Source: JBKHYJ01 sp046565505 (GTDB taxonomy: Bacteria > Acidobacteriota > Blastocatellia > UBA7656). Taken from it: DNA of 60,558 bases. Where the stretch lies: positions 1 through 60,558 of the forward strand of contig JBKHYJ010000078.1 in the NCBI GenBank assembly GCA_046565505.1. The letters are read 5' to 3'. Under the pieces are notes generated by a model. It searched no databases and was not told the origin of the DNA. It saw only the letters and a program-made list of their open reading frames with translations. Shown piece by piece: positions 1 through 9,400 of the stretch (the first letter of the stretch is position 1; each line of letters opens with the position of its first letter). The position numbers and the translations under genes are program-made.

Positions 1-60
1 ACGCGCCCGCCATGAATAGCGCCGTCCACCGATCAGCGACTACCGATCAGCGAGGACAGA

Positions 61-1314
61 ATGGCAGAAGAAATGCGACACCTCACGACGCTCGGACAAT
101 CAGACATAGAGCAGCTCATCGCCGACCGGCGCAGCTTCCACCGCCAGCCCGAGCTTGCCTACGACGAGCGGCTCACGGCCCGCGCCGTCGCCGACAGGCT
201 GGCGCAATACGGCTACGAAGTAAGAACGGGAGTCGGGCGTACGGGGGTGGTCGGCCTGCTCGGCGACGTGAAACTGGCTCCCGGAGCCGATCCTGGCCCG
301 GCCGCTGTCGGCCGGAGCGCGGACGCGCCGGCCGGGGCGGCCCGCACGCTCCTTTATCGCGCGGACATGGACGCGCTGCCCGTGCAGGAGGAGAACGACG
401 TAGAGTACCGCTCGCGGAGGGATGGGGTGATGCATGCGTGCGGTCACGACGCGCACGTCGCGGTCGCGCTCGCCGTCGCAAAGCAGATGGCCGCCGCGCG
501 CGAGGGGCTCTCGGGCCATTTGAAATTCGCTTTTCAGCCCGCCGAAGAGGGCGGCAATGGTGCCGTCGCTATGATCGACGAAGGCGTGCTCGAAGACCCT
601 ACTGTAACTGCGGCCGTGGGGCTGCATGTTTGGAACAACTTTCCCGTCGGGACGGTCGGCGTTTATTCGGGCCCTATGATGGCGGCGGTTGACGAATTCG
701 AGCTGTGTATACAGGGCAGGGGCGGGCACGGGGCGATGCCGCAGCAGACGGTCGATGCCATCGTGACGGCGGCGCAGGTGGTGACCGCGCTTCAAACAGT
801 GGTGAGCCGCAACGTCTCGCCGCTCGACTCGGCGGTGGTGACCGTGGGCAAATTCACCGCGGGGACGGCGTTCAACGTGATCGCGGACACGGCCACGCTC
901 AGGGGCACCGTGCGCACTTTCAACAAGGAGACGCACGGCCGGATTCCGCAGATGTTCGAGCGGGTAGTCCGCGGCGCGTGCGAGGCGATGGGCGCCACAT
1001 ACGAGCTGGATTACAAGCGGCAGACGCCCCCGCTCGTGAACACGGAACAGATGTGCGACCTCGTGGCCGATTGCGCGGCGGAGGTGGTCGGCCGCGACAA
1101 CTGCGTGCGCGACGAGACCGTGCGCACGATGGGCGGCGAGGACATGAGTTACTTCCTGGAGCGCGTGCCCGGCTGTTATTTTTTCCTGGGGACTCGCAAC
1201 GAGTCGCGCGGGCTTATACACCCTCACCACTCGCCGCGGTTCGACATAGACGAATCGGCGCTCGCCATCGGGGTGGAGATAATGACCCGCGTCGTGCGCC
1301 GCTACCTCGCGTAA
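61..1314 (+). CDS. M20 family metallo-amidohydrolase (N-acyl amino acid / hippurate hydrolase type)
   Basis: A 417-residue cytosolic metal-dependent amidohydrolase of the M20D type, expected to cleave an amide bond in an N-acyl amino acid or related substrate. The metal-site motifs are visible: the HACGHDAHV block near residue 125, PAEEGGNGA near 160, an LHVWNN block near 190 and the C-terminal HHSPRFDID block. The dimerisation insert lies between about residues 195 and 320. There is no signal peptide. A GAGGA stretch lies just upstream of the ATG. Substrate cannot be read from sequence. Family members also include carbamoyl-amino acid amidases, so a link to the NCS1/ureidopropionase genes 10 kb away is possible but unproven. 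Confidence 0.9.
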   Translation: MAEEMRHLTTLGQSDIEQLIADRRSFHRQPELAYDERLTARAVADRLAQYGYEVRTGVGRTGVVGLLGDVKLAPGADPGPAAVGRSADAPAGAARTLLYRADMDALPVQEENDVEYRSRRDGVMHACGHDAHVAVALAVAKQMAAAREGLSGHLKFAFQPAEEGGNGAVAMIDEGVLEDPTVTAAVGLHVWNNFPVGTVGVYSGPMMAAVDEFELCIQGRGGHGAMPQQTVDAIVTAAQVVTALQTVVSRNVSPLDSAVVTVGKFTAGTAFNVIADTATLRGTVRTFNKETHGRIPQMFERVVRGACEAMGATYELDYKRQTPPLVNTEQMCDLVADCAAEVVGRDNCVRDETVRTMGGEDMSYFLERVPGCYFFLGTRNESRGLIHPHHSPRFDIDESALAIGVEIMTRVVRRYLA

Positions 1315-1533
1315 GAATCGAGCCGCGCGGCCGGGCGGGTGAAAAAGCCGCCGCCCGACCAGCGGAAAGTCATCCGGGCGCGCGCGCGTTGACACGCCCG
1401 GCGCGGCCGGCCCTGACCGCATCAATCATTCACCGCCCGGCCTCGCGCTTTCGGGCCGCGGCCTTTGAACCCCGGACTCACTTCGATGTCTTCCGCGTGG
1501 CGCCGTGACGCGGCCGGCGATTTCTCCCTACGA

Positions 1534-3372
1534 TTATTTCGTCTTCCGCGCCGCCACGTCGCTTTTGCCATCTTTGGAAATCACTCTCAGGCCGGTCACC
1601 TTCCCGCCAGGGTCCGTGTTGAAAGCTACGCGCACAACCTGCGACGTGCGGTAGTCGAACGAAGCGAACGCGCCCCCAGGCTGCGGCGAGAAGCGCGTTA
1701 TGGCGGGCAGGGGTATGCCGCCGCCGATAGGCCCGAGCCTGTTCTCGGACCAGGAGAATCGGACCACCTCGCTGCCCTCTTCAAAGTCGAATCTGACGTA
1801 GGTCTGCACGACGCCGGGCATGCGCGGCACCGTGCCCAGAACCTCATACGACTTCAGCGCCCCGCGCCTCTCGGCGAGAGATGGCAACAGGCCGCGTATC
1901 TGCGCCGGGTTCGGGACCTCTTTCATTTGTGAAAAGTCGTTCTTCTTCATTGCCTCCACGACCGACGCCATAAGGGCATTTAAATCGCGGTGCAGGCCGG
2001 GGTCATTGCGGTCAGGGTACGCGAGCGCGTTGACGGCCTGCTGACCCGCCGCGCCTATGGCTAACCGCCCATTGTCCACCCACACATGAAACTTCGCGCC
2101 AGGGGCCACCTCGTACTCGCCCGCGTACTTTTCGAGCACCGAAGCGTCTGCCCTGGCGATGGGCGGAGGCAGCACGTACTCTTTGCCCAGCACTACGCGC
2201 TCTATGGCGTCCCACAAGGGCGCGCGCATGCTTATGTTCTTATTCATCGTGAAGATCACCACGACCCCGGCCTCCGCGTAGCTGGCGAACTGCGCCTCGA
2301 AAGTCTGCACGACCCCGCCCTTGTGAATACGCGTCGTGCCTTTCTGTGTCTTCTCTATGTGCCAGCCATATGGCTCGTCGCCGAGGGCGTCGGGCGCCGA
2401 CAGGTTATTCGAGCCGGGGCGCGTGAACATCTTCTTCCGCGCCGCCTCCGAAAGGATTCCGTTTTGCTGAAGCGCCCGCCACCACTTATACAAATCCCCA
2501 GGCGTCGATAAGACGCCGCCCGCGCCGAGGTGCCTCCCCCACGAGACGGTTTCCGGCGGATCGGTTTCGAGTAAATCTTCAGAAGGCCCCCTGTACCCGG
2601 AGGCCACGGCCGGGTCATTCGCCATAGACGCGCCCCAGAATCCTGTGCGCCGAAGCCCCGCGGGCTTGAACAGGTGCTCTTGCAGATAACCCTGCCAGGT
2701 CTCGCCCGAAACCTTTTCTATGAGGGCCGCCAGCACGCTGAAGCCGAGGTTCGAGTAGCTGTACCTGGCGCCGGGGGCGGACTGGAGCGGCGACGCCAGG
2801 GCCTTTTGGAGCAGCTCTTCGCGGGTCGCGTTCGGCGGGATTCTGAGCATGCCGGCGTCACGCACCAGGCCGGACGTGTGAGACAGCAGGTGATATACCG
2901 TCATCCCTGCTTTATCGGCGGGGACCTCCCCGACGTGTTTGCTGATGGGGTCGCCCGTGCTGAGCTTGCCCTGCGCTTCCAACTGTAAGATGGCCGCCGC
3001 CGTGAAGGTCTTCGTGAGCGAGCCGATGTCGAAAATAGTGTCGATGGTGTTCGGCGTGGCGCTCTCTATGTTCGCGAGCCCGTACGCTTTGTGAAGAATG
3101 ATATCCCCGTTCTTCGCGACGAGCACCGTGCCTGAAAAACCGTACCCCGTATAGCGCGTTAACAGCTCGTCGAGCTTCGCGCCCGACTCGCCTTTTACCA
3201 CGGCGGCGGGCGCGCTCACGCTCTTACTTTCTTGCGCCGGGCCGCCCCCCGTACCCGTCGCATGAAAGGCGTTCGCGCCGGTCGAATCCGCCCGCGCGTC
3301 GAGCGGGTCCCGAGCGGCGGCCATCGAGGCGGCGGCCATCATTAGAAGAAATCCTGAAAGCACTCTGCGCAT
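1534..3372 (-). CDS. Secreted serine hydrolase, class C beta-lactamase/penicillin-binding-protein fold
   Basis: About 612 residues. The start at 3372 is chosen over an in-frame ATG 39 nt upstream because an AAGGGGG Shine-Dalgarno precedes it and the protein then opens with a clean signal peptide (MRRVLSGFLLMMAAASMAAA). The catalytic serine lies in SLTK (about S118, K121), the second motif is YSN (about Y206), and a HKGG sequence stands at the usual KTG position. The C-terminal third, about residues 400-612, is an added beta-rich domain of the kind found after such hydrolases. Likely roles are D-amino-peptide or ester hydrolysis in the periplasm; antibiotic resistance cannot be inferred. It follows the AraC regulator on the same strand, about 118 nt downstream. 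Confidence 0.88.
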   Translation of the reverse strand: MRRVLSGFLLMMAAASMAAARDPLDARADSTGANAFHATGTGGGPAQESKSVSAPAAVVKGESGAKLDELLTRYTGYGFSGTVLVAKNGDIILHKAYGLANIESATPNTIDTIFDIGSLTKTFTAAAILQLEAQGKLSTGDPISKHVGEVPADKAGMTVYHLLSHTSGLVRDAGMLRIPPNATREELLQKALASPLQSAPGARYSYSNLGFSVLAALIEKVSGETWQGYLQEHLFKPAGLRRTGFWGASMANDPAVASGYRGPSEDLLETDPPETVSWGRHLGAGGVLSTPGDLYKWWRALQQNGILSEAARKKMFTRPGSNNLSAPDALGDEPYGWHIEKTQKGTTRIHKGGVVQTFEAQFASYAEAGVVVIFTMNKNISMRAPLWDAIERVVLGKEYVLPPPIARADASVLEKYAGEYEVAPGAKFHVWVDNGRLAIGAAGQQAVNALAYPDRNDPGLHRDLNALMASVVEAMKKNDFSQMKEVPNPAQIRGLLPSLAERRGALKSYEVLGTVPRMPGVVQTYVRFDFEEGSEVVRFSWSENRLGPIGGGIPLPAITRFSPQPGGAFASFDYRTSQVVRVAFNTDPGGKVTGLRVISKDGKSDVAARKTK

Positions 3373-3489
3373 CTGTGAGTCCCCCTTCGCGTCCCGCACA
3401 GGCCCGGACAAAGCCCGCGGTACTCAAGCGGCATTATATGAAGGCCATCGCCGGCGAGTCTTGGATTAATGAAACTGTTTTGTAAACGG

Positions 3490-4311
3490 TTAGCTTCGCC
3501 GGAATACCATTCTATAGTCTGCGGGCGACATGCCCGTGTGGCGTTTGAAGGCGTTTGAAAAATGGCTCTGGTCATAAAAACCCGCGGCGCAGGCTATCTC
3601 GGCCAGCGGCGCGTCGGATTCAGAAATCTTATGACAGGCGAACTCTACCCGCAGCCCGCGCGCGTATTCGCCGACCGTCGAGCCGTAGTGCTTACGGAAT
3701 TCGCGCGCGAGGTAAACCGGGTGCAGGCCGACCTCCGCGGCTATCTCGCTAAGGCCCAGGCTCTCGGCGAAACGCGCGTGAATTAATTCTCTTGCCTGTT
3801 GGATTCTTCGCGGGGGCCTGGGCTCCGACCCGCGCGCGGCGGGCCGATAAGCTTCGCCGAGCGTCGCCAGCGCGAGCCCTTCTACGACGAGCGCCGAGGC
3901 GGCGCCCGCCAGCCTGACCTCTTGATACAGGCGCGACGCGAGCCATGCGGGCGGCCCCCCTTGAAAATAGGCGGGGCCGTCGAGCACGGGCGAATACTCG
4001 CGCATACGCTCGAGCCAGCGCGGCTTGATCTCTACGCGGAATATCCGCGCAGGGCGATCATGAAACTCGACCGAATGGTCTTCGTGCGGGGGGCGCAGGA
4101 CGAGCGCCGAAGGGCTGCAAGTCCTGGCCCCGCTGCCGACCTGCTCTGTGTATGAGCCTTGAAGCAGTATGCCGAAAGAGGCCAGCTCGTGGGAGTGTTT
4201 GGACTGCCTCAGGCCGCCGTTGTACAGGCACTCGTCTATTATAAAGTCGGAGAACTCGCGCCTGTATAAGCACCTGCCGCGGGGCCGCTCGCTCGAATCT
4301 TTCAGTCGCAT
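3490..4311 (-). CDS. AraC-family transcriptional regulator
   Basis: 273 residues. The N-terminal 130 residues look like a cupin-type sensor (SFGILLQGSYTEQ, then a His/Glu-rich HEDHSVEFHD stretch). The C-terminal 100 residues carry the paired helix-turn-helix of AraC proteins, with LSEIAAEVGLHPVYLAREFR and a second helix pair ending in DQSHFSNAFKRHTGMSP. An AAGGAG Shine-Dalgarno sits 9 nt before the ATG. It is divergent from the TauE/SafE gene at 4509 and upstream of the serine hydrolase on the same strand, so either neighbour could be its target. The effector is unknown. Confidence 0.93.
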   Translation of the reverse strand: MRLKDSSERPRGRCLYRREFSDFIIDECLYNGGLRQSKHSHELASFGILLQGSYTEQVGSGARTCSPSALVLRPPHEDHSVEFHDRPARIFRVEIKPRWLERMREYSPVLDGPAYFQGGPPAWLASRLYQEVRLAGAASALVVEGLALATLGEAYRPAARGSEPRPPRRIQQARELIHARFAESLGLSEIAAEVGLHPVYLAREFRKHYGSTVGEYARGLRVEFACHKISESDAPLAEIACAAGFYDQSHFSNAFKRHTGMSPADYRMVFRRS

Positions 4312-4508
4312 GGCTTGAACTCCTTTAGTGCGCCGCCCGGATTATCCGCCGGAGCCGGAAGGCAAAGCATGCCGGTCTGGATGATTGCACACAGACACCT
4401 ACGCTTTTTCCCGCCACATTGTTTTTGTGAAAGCTTGACGGGAGCTTAATTGAAATCCGATTCACCGCCGGCTCTTCGCCTCCGCATGAAGTGTGCTAGT
4501 CTGGCGGC

Positions 4509-5294
4509 GTGGGGATCGGCGTCTGGCAAGGGCTAATAATCTTCCTGGCCGCGTTCGTCGCGGGGATGATGAATTCCGTGGCGGGGGGCGGCACGCTGGT
4601 CACGTTCCCCGCGCTGCTGTGGGTCGGCATAGACGCGAAAGTCGCAAACGTGACCAGCACGGTCGCGCTGTGGCCCGGCTCGCTCGGCGGGATGCTAGGG
4701 TTCCGGCGCGAGCTTTCGGGCGGCCGCCGCTGGATGCTTTTGCTTGCGCCTTCGTCGATCATAGGCGGGCTGGTCGGGGCCGCCTTGCTGCTCAAGACCC
4801 CGTCGCGGCTGTTCGCTTCAATCGTCCCTTACCTCGTCTTGTTCGCCACCGCCCTGTTCGCGGCGCAAGAGCCGCTGGGCAGGTGGCTGCGCCGCGAGGG
4901 CCGCGGGGAGCCGGCCGCACAGACCGCGGGCCTCAGCCGCGCATGGTGGGTCGGCGCGGCGGCGCTTCAATTCCTCACGGCCATCTATGGCGGGTACTTC
5001 GGCGCGGGCATAGGGATAATGATGCTCGCGGTGCTGGGCCTGCTCGGCCTGACCGACATTCACCAGATGAATGGGCTGAAGAACTTTTTCGCCGTCTGCA
5101 TCAACGTCCTCGCGTCCGTTTACTTCATGCTGTGGGGCGAGGTCAGGTGGGGAGCGGCCATTATCATGATCGCCGGGGCGGTGGCGGGCGGGTACGGGGG
5201 GGCCGGCCTCGCGCGGAGGCTCGGGCGGCGCTTCGTCCGCCGCGCGGTCATAGTGATCGGCTTCGTCATGACTTTATCGCTTCTGCTTCGTTGA
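4509..5294 (+). CDS. TauE/SafE (TSUP) family membrane permease
   Basis: 261-residue integral membrane protein with about eight hydrophobic segments and the family's N-terminal glycine-rich repeat (AGMMNSVAGGGTLVTFPALL) plus its internal repeat near residue 160 (GGYFGAGIGIMML). TSUP proteins carry sulfite, sulfonates or other small organic anions across the inner membrane; the substrate is not readable here. The start is a GTG without an obvious Shine-Dalgarno, and the protein begins directly with the first membrane helix. The neighbouring divergent AraC gene may regulate it. Confidence 0.88.
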   Translation: MGIGVWQGLIIFLAAFVAGMMNSVAGGGTLVTFPALLWVGIDAKVANVTSTVALWPGSLGGMLGFRRELSGGRRWMLLLAPSSIIGGLVGAALLLKTPSRLFASIVPYLVLFATALFAAQEPLGRWLRREGRGEPAAQTAGLSRAWWVGAAALQFLTAIYGGYFGAGIGIMMLAVLGLLGLTDIHQMNGLKNFFAVCINVLASVYFMLWGEVRWGAAIIMIAGAVAGGYGGAGLARRLGRRFVRRAVIVIGFVMTLSLLLR

Positions 5295-5395
5295 CGGGCG
5301 GCCCCGAGAAATTCCCAAACCTTCCTGCGCCCGGCCGCGTCTTAAACAATGAACGCGGACTGCTTCGACGAGTCTGGTAATTGAGGGAGAAAGGT

Positions 5396-5719
5396 ATGAA
5401 GAGGTTTGTCAGTGTCTTGCTGTCGGCAGCATTCGTGCTCTGCCTCGGCGCGGCTTCGATGGCGCAGACGCGCCGGATAGACGGTCGCGAGCGTTGCGAG
5501 CAAAGACGTATTAATCAAGGGGTCCGCAGCGGCGAGCTGACCCGCCGTGAGGCCGGGCGGCTGAGGGCCGAGCAGTTCAGGATCAGGGCCTATGAAGCCC
5601 GCGCCAGGTCAGACGGCAGCCTGACGCGCGCAGAGCGGTATCGCCTCGACCGCATGTTAGACCGCGCGAGCCGCGACATATACAGGCAAAAGCATGACGG
5701 CCAGGATAGGTATCGGTAA
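5396..5719 (+). CDS. Small secreted basic protein, first of a tandem pair
   Basis: 107 residues from the ATG at 5396, preceded by GAGGGAGAAAGGT; the in-frame TTG at 5381 is less likely. A signal peptide is clear (KRFVSVLLSAAFVLCLGAASMAQ). The mature part is helical and rich in Arg and Glu, with RRINQGVRSGELTRREAGRL near the start, an acidic-glycine SDGSLTRAE loop near residue 75, and the ending DIYRQKHDGQ. The same layout recurs in the next gene. No enzymatic motif is visible. The family is not one I can name; a periplasmic stress, metal-binding or RNA-binding role would be a guess. Confidence 0.85.
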   Translation: MKRFVSVLLSAAFVLCLGAASMAQTRRIDGRERCEQRRINQGVRSGELTRREAGRLRAEQFRIRAYEARARSDGSLTRAERYRLDRMLDRASRDIYRQKHDGQDRYR

Positions 5720-5846
5720 ACGCCAGTCGGCATGAAAATGGCGGGGCGTATGAACTCTCCCTCCGCGCCCGGCCATCTTCACAGCCCACGACGGAGATGT
5801 TAATCTAGGCAGCGCGTTTCAAATTCAGATTAGAACGGAGAACTAT

Positions 5847-6176
5847 ATGAAAAGAGTTGCGAGTATCTTATTGACTTTGGCCCTCGTGTCGGCGGCGGCC
5901 GTAGCCTCTATGGCGCAGACGGCCACGCCGGGCATTAACAGGAGCGAGCGCCGCCAGCAGAGGCGAATTCGCCAGGGCGTCCGCACGGGCTCGTTAACGA
6001 AGCGCGAGGCGGCGAAGATCGAGCACCAGGAGGCGAAGACCAGGGCCGCCGAGGCCGAGGCGAAAGCCGACGGCAAGGTGACGGCCAAAGAGCGCAGGCA
6101 TCTTCGCCACAGGCTGGCCCACACGAACCGCACCATCTACCGCCAGAAACACGACAGCCAGCGGCGAACTCCTTAA
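5847..6176 (+). CDS. Small secreted basic protein, second of a tandem pair
   Basis: 109 residues with a signal peptide (KRVASILLTLALVSAAAVASMAQ) and a GGAG Shine-Dalgarno 7 nt before the ATG. It is clearly a paralogue of the protein encoded at 5396: both share RRIxQGVRxGxLTxREA, an acidic ADGKVTAKE/SDGSLTRAE loop and the terminal IYRQKHD. The two genes are separated by 127 nt and lie on the same strand, so this is a local duplication followed by divergence. The loop with D-x-x-G spacing is reminiscent of a degenerate EF-hand loop, but it lacks the full set of acidic ligands. Confidence 0.85.
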   Translation: MKRVASILLTLALVSAAAVASMAQTATPGINRSERRQQRRIRQGVRTGSLTKREAAKIEHQEAKTRAAEAEAKADGKVTAKERRHLRHRLAHTNRTIYRQKHDSQRRTP

Positions 6177-6439
6177 AGCCTGTCACCGGGCACGGCACAA
6201 CTCCCGCCCGGAGGGGCCGGTTCGCGAAGGCTGCGAAGGGGTTAATCGCCGCTCGAATGATTAACCTGCGCGCCCTTGCCCGCCGGCCCCTCCGGGCATA
6301 GCCTTCTCAGACCGGCCTTCAGACCCCGCCTTTAAATGAAAGACGCCGAGCGAAGCAAGAAGTGGAAGATAATGGAGAGCACTGCGCGCGGCCGGGGCCG
6401 CGTATTCGGAAGCGCGGCGTGTGGTAAACGGTTCGCGGG

Positions 6440-9400
6440 CTAAGCGGACGCGCGAGGGGATTTCTTGTCCACCAGCAAGCCTATTTCGGCCAGCAACTCG
6501 TCGCGGCTGAAGTTGCCCTTCTGGATGATGCGGGACGTGCCGATGTCTAACGCGCGGCGCTCTTCGTGCGAAAGGTCGCGCGCGGTGAGTAGCACGACCG
6601 GGACCTTCCGCCATTCCGCATTCAGGCTGAGGCGATGAATCACCTCGAAGCCGTCCATCCCGGGCAGCATCAGGTCGAGTATGATTAAATCCGGCCGCGA
6701 CCGCGCGATTTCGTCCAGGGCTTCGCGCCCGCCCGTCGCGGTCTGAATCTCGTACCCTGCGTCTTCGACCATCGCCACGACCAGGGCGAGCGCGTCCGCG
6801 TCGTCATCGACGACAAGGACCCGGGCCGGCGCGGGCGCGCTCACGCGCTCTAAAAGGCCGGCCAATGATTCGCGCTCGAATGGCTTGCGCAGGAACGCGG
6901 TCGCGCCGCGTTCCTGCGCGCCCCGCTCAAGCGACTCGTCGCTCGATATAGCCACGATGGCGCGGGCCGAGTCGTCGCCCGATTTGCCGTCATGCGAAAG
7001 CTGCTCGATCACGCCGAACCCGTCTTCGAGCAGGTCGATGTCTATGGTGATGATTACAGGTCTTGCCATCCGCGCGATCTCCACGCCGCGCGCCGTGTCG
7101 TCGGTCGCGACGACTGAGTAACCCGCCTCTGTCAGATATTTCTTCGTGAGGTAGAGCAGAGCCGGGTCGCCATCTATTACGAGCGCGGTCCGCTCCGGGT
7201 CAAACGCGGGCGCTTCCGATTCGGGCGCGGCCGTGACGCGGCCTTCGATCTCTATGGGGAGCGTCACGGCAAAGACGGAGCCTTCGCCGAGCCGTGACAG
7301 AACGTTTATCTCGCCGCCGAGCAGCTCGACCAGGCGGCGCGTTATCGTGAGCCCGAGTCCCGTGCCGCGTCTCGCACCCTGGCCGCCCGACCCGACCTGC
7401 CGGAACTCTTCAAAGATTTTCGCTATGTCGGATTCGGCTATCCCCACGCCCGTGTCGCTCACGGAGATGTTGATGCGGCCAGGCCCCGCGCGCTCGGCCC
7501 TGACCTTGACTTCGCCCTCGTTGGTGAACTTGATGGCGTTCGAGAGCAGGTTGATTAAAATCTGCTGCACCTTCGTTCGGTCCGTCCGCAGGCTCGGCAG
7601 GCCATCCTCGATTTCCATGTTAAGCTTGACCGGGCGATTCTCTTTCAGCGGCTCGACCACCCCGATGGCCCGCTCGATCAAGTCGCGCGCGTCGGCCGGC
7701 TCGGCGTACACGTCCATGCGCCCGGCTTCGATCTTCGACAGGTCGAGCACGTTATTTATAAGCTCAAGCAGGTCCCTCGCGTTGCGCGACACCCGCTCAA
7801 GGCTGCCGCGATGGCGGGCGGATAATTGAAGCGAGGGGTCATCCGACAGCAGCGACGTGAACCCTATAATGGCGTTCATGGGCGTGCGAAGCTCATGCGA
7901 TATGTTGGCGAGGAACCGCGCCCTGCTCTGCCCTTCGAGCCCCAGCCTTCGGTTCTGCTCGGCGAGCACGCGGTTGCGCTGCTCAAGCTCCGCGCGCGCC
8001 CGCTCGGCCGCCTCCGCTCGCGTGCGCAGCTTATGGACGCTCTCTTCGAGCCGCGCCGTGATCGACTCGAATTTATCCGTAGCCTCTTCGAGCTGCGCGT
8101 TAACCTGGCGGGCAGCGTCGTTGTCTCGCTCAAGTTCTGCGGCTCGCGACCGGAGATCAGCCGCCTCGCTTTCAAACTCGCGCTCGCGCGATTTAAGATG
8201 CACGATTTCGTTCTCGAGCTGAGAGTTCACCTCGGCGAGCGCCTCATTTTTCCGCTCCAGTTCTTCGACCCGGGCTTGAGAATCGGCGCGGGCCGCGAGG
8301 AGCTGCTCGCCGAGCGCCTCGGACTTCATCTCAAGCCCGGCGAGGCGGGCTTCCGCGAGCGCCCGCGCGCTCATCAGCTCATCGTTGATGGCTTTCAGCC
8401 GCGCGTTCTCTTGCAGGAGCGAGTTGCCGCCCCCCCGCAACTCCGCCATCTCGCCCCGCAGCCTTTCGTTCTCGACGACCAGTTGCTCGTTCTCGCCCAG
8501 TACGCGGCCGTTCTCCGTGCGGCGGCGTTCCAACTCTCTCGTGAGCTCCGCGATTCTCTGCTCGAATTCCAGGCGGGCCTGCTCCAGCCGCGTGCGAACG
8601 TCTTCCGCGATGCGGAGCGACCGCTCAAGCTCGTTGACGCTGTCGATGATGGCCGCGTTGTCGAGGCGCATTTTCTCGCGCTCGCCCTCAAGCTCCGCCA
8701 ACTGTTCGCGCAAGTGCGCGTTCTCTTCCACGAGCGCGAGCGCCCGCGCCTCCAGCTTCGGCAATGATTCGCGGGCGGCCTCCAACTCCGCCCTGCTTGA
8801 ATCGGAGTCCGCCCGGTTGGATTCGAGGCTCGCCTTCAGGCTCTCGAAATCGCGCTCGCGCTCCGCCATCTCGCTCATCAAAGACTCGCGCGCGCGGCGC
8901 AGGTCACCTACGCTCTGCTCTAGTGCGGCCGCGCGGGCCTTGAGCTGCGCGTTCTCTTCTTCAACGCGGCGGCGCTCGGCCTCCGCCAGGGAGGCAACCT
9001 CGGCGGCGGCTAGGGCGCCATTGCGCTCAGGGTCGGCAAGCGCCGTTACGCGGTCGCGGAGCTGGCGGTTCTGTTCCTCAAGCTGCTCGATGCGGCGCGC
9101 GTCCTCCTCGCCGGCCCTGACGAGCGACTCGCGCTCTGCCGTTAGCTGCGCGAGCAGGTGGGTCACCTGTGCGGTCGCGTCTTCAAGCTCTGCCTCGCGC
9201 CTCGCCGACGACTCCCGCACGGACGAGGCGTCGGCCGCCTCTTTCTCAAGCCGTAGCCGGAGCGAATCACACCGCGCCTGCAGCTCCGCCACGCGAATCG
9301 CCGCGACCGCCGCGGGCGCGAGGTCCTCAAGCATGTGAAGCTCGTCTTGACGCATGGGGCGGTGATTAAAGACCCCTATCAGGCCGACGGTGCCCGCCGC

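Noticed and set aside
100..1425. Long minus-strand open frame opposite the M20 gene
   Set aside because: High GC keeps antisense frames open; the translation is Arg/His-rich without motifs, and the plus-strand M20 motifs are unambiguous.
1534..3372. Antibiotic-resistance beta-lactamase
   Set aside because: Class C-like fold alone does not show lactamase activity; many such proteins are peptidases or esterases, and an extra C-terminal domain is present.
7826..9338. Two long plus-strand frames (7826-8767 and 8385-9338) opposite the histidine kinase
   Set aside because: They are antisense to the coiled coil and are Ser/Arg or Leu/Arg repeats without a ribosome binding site.
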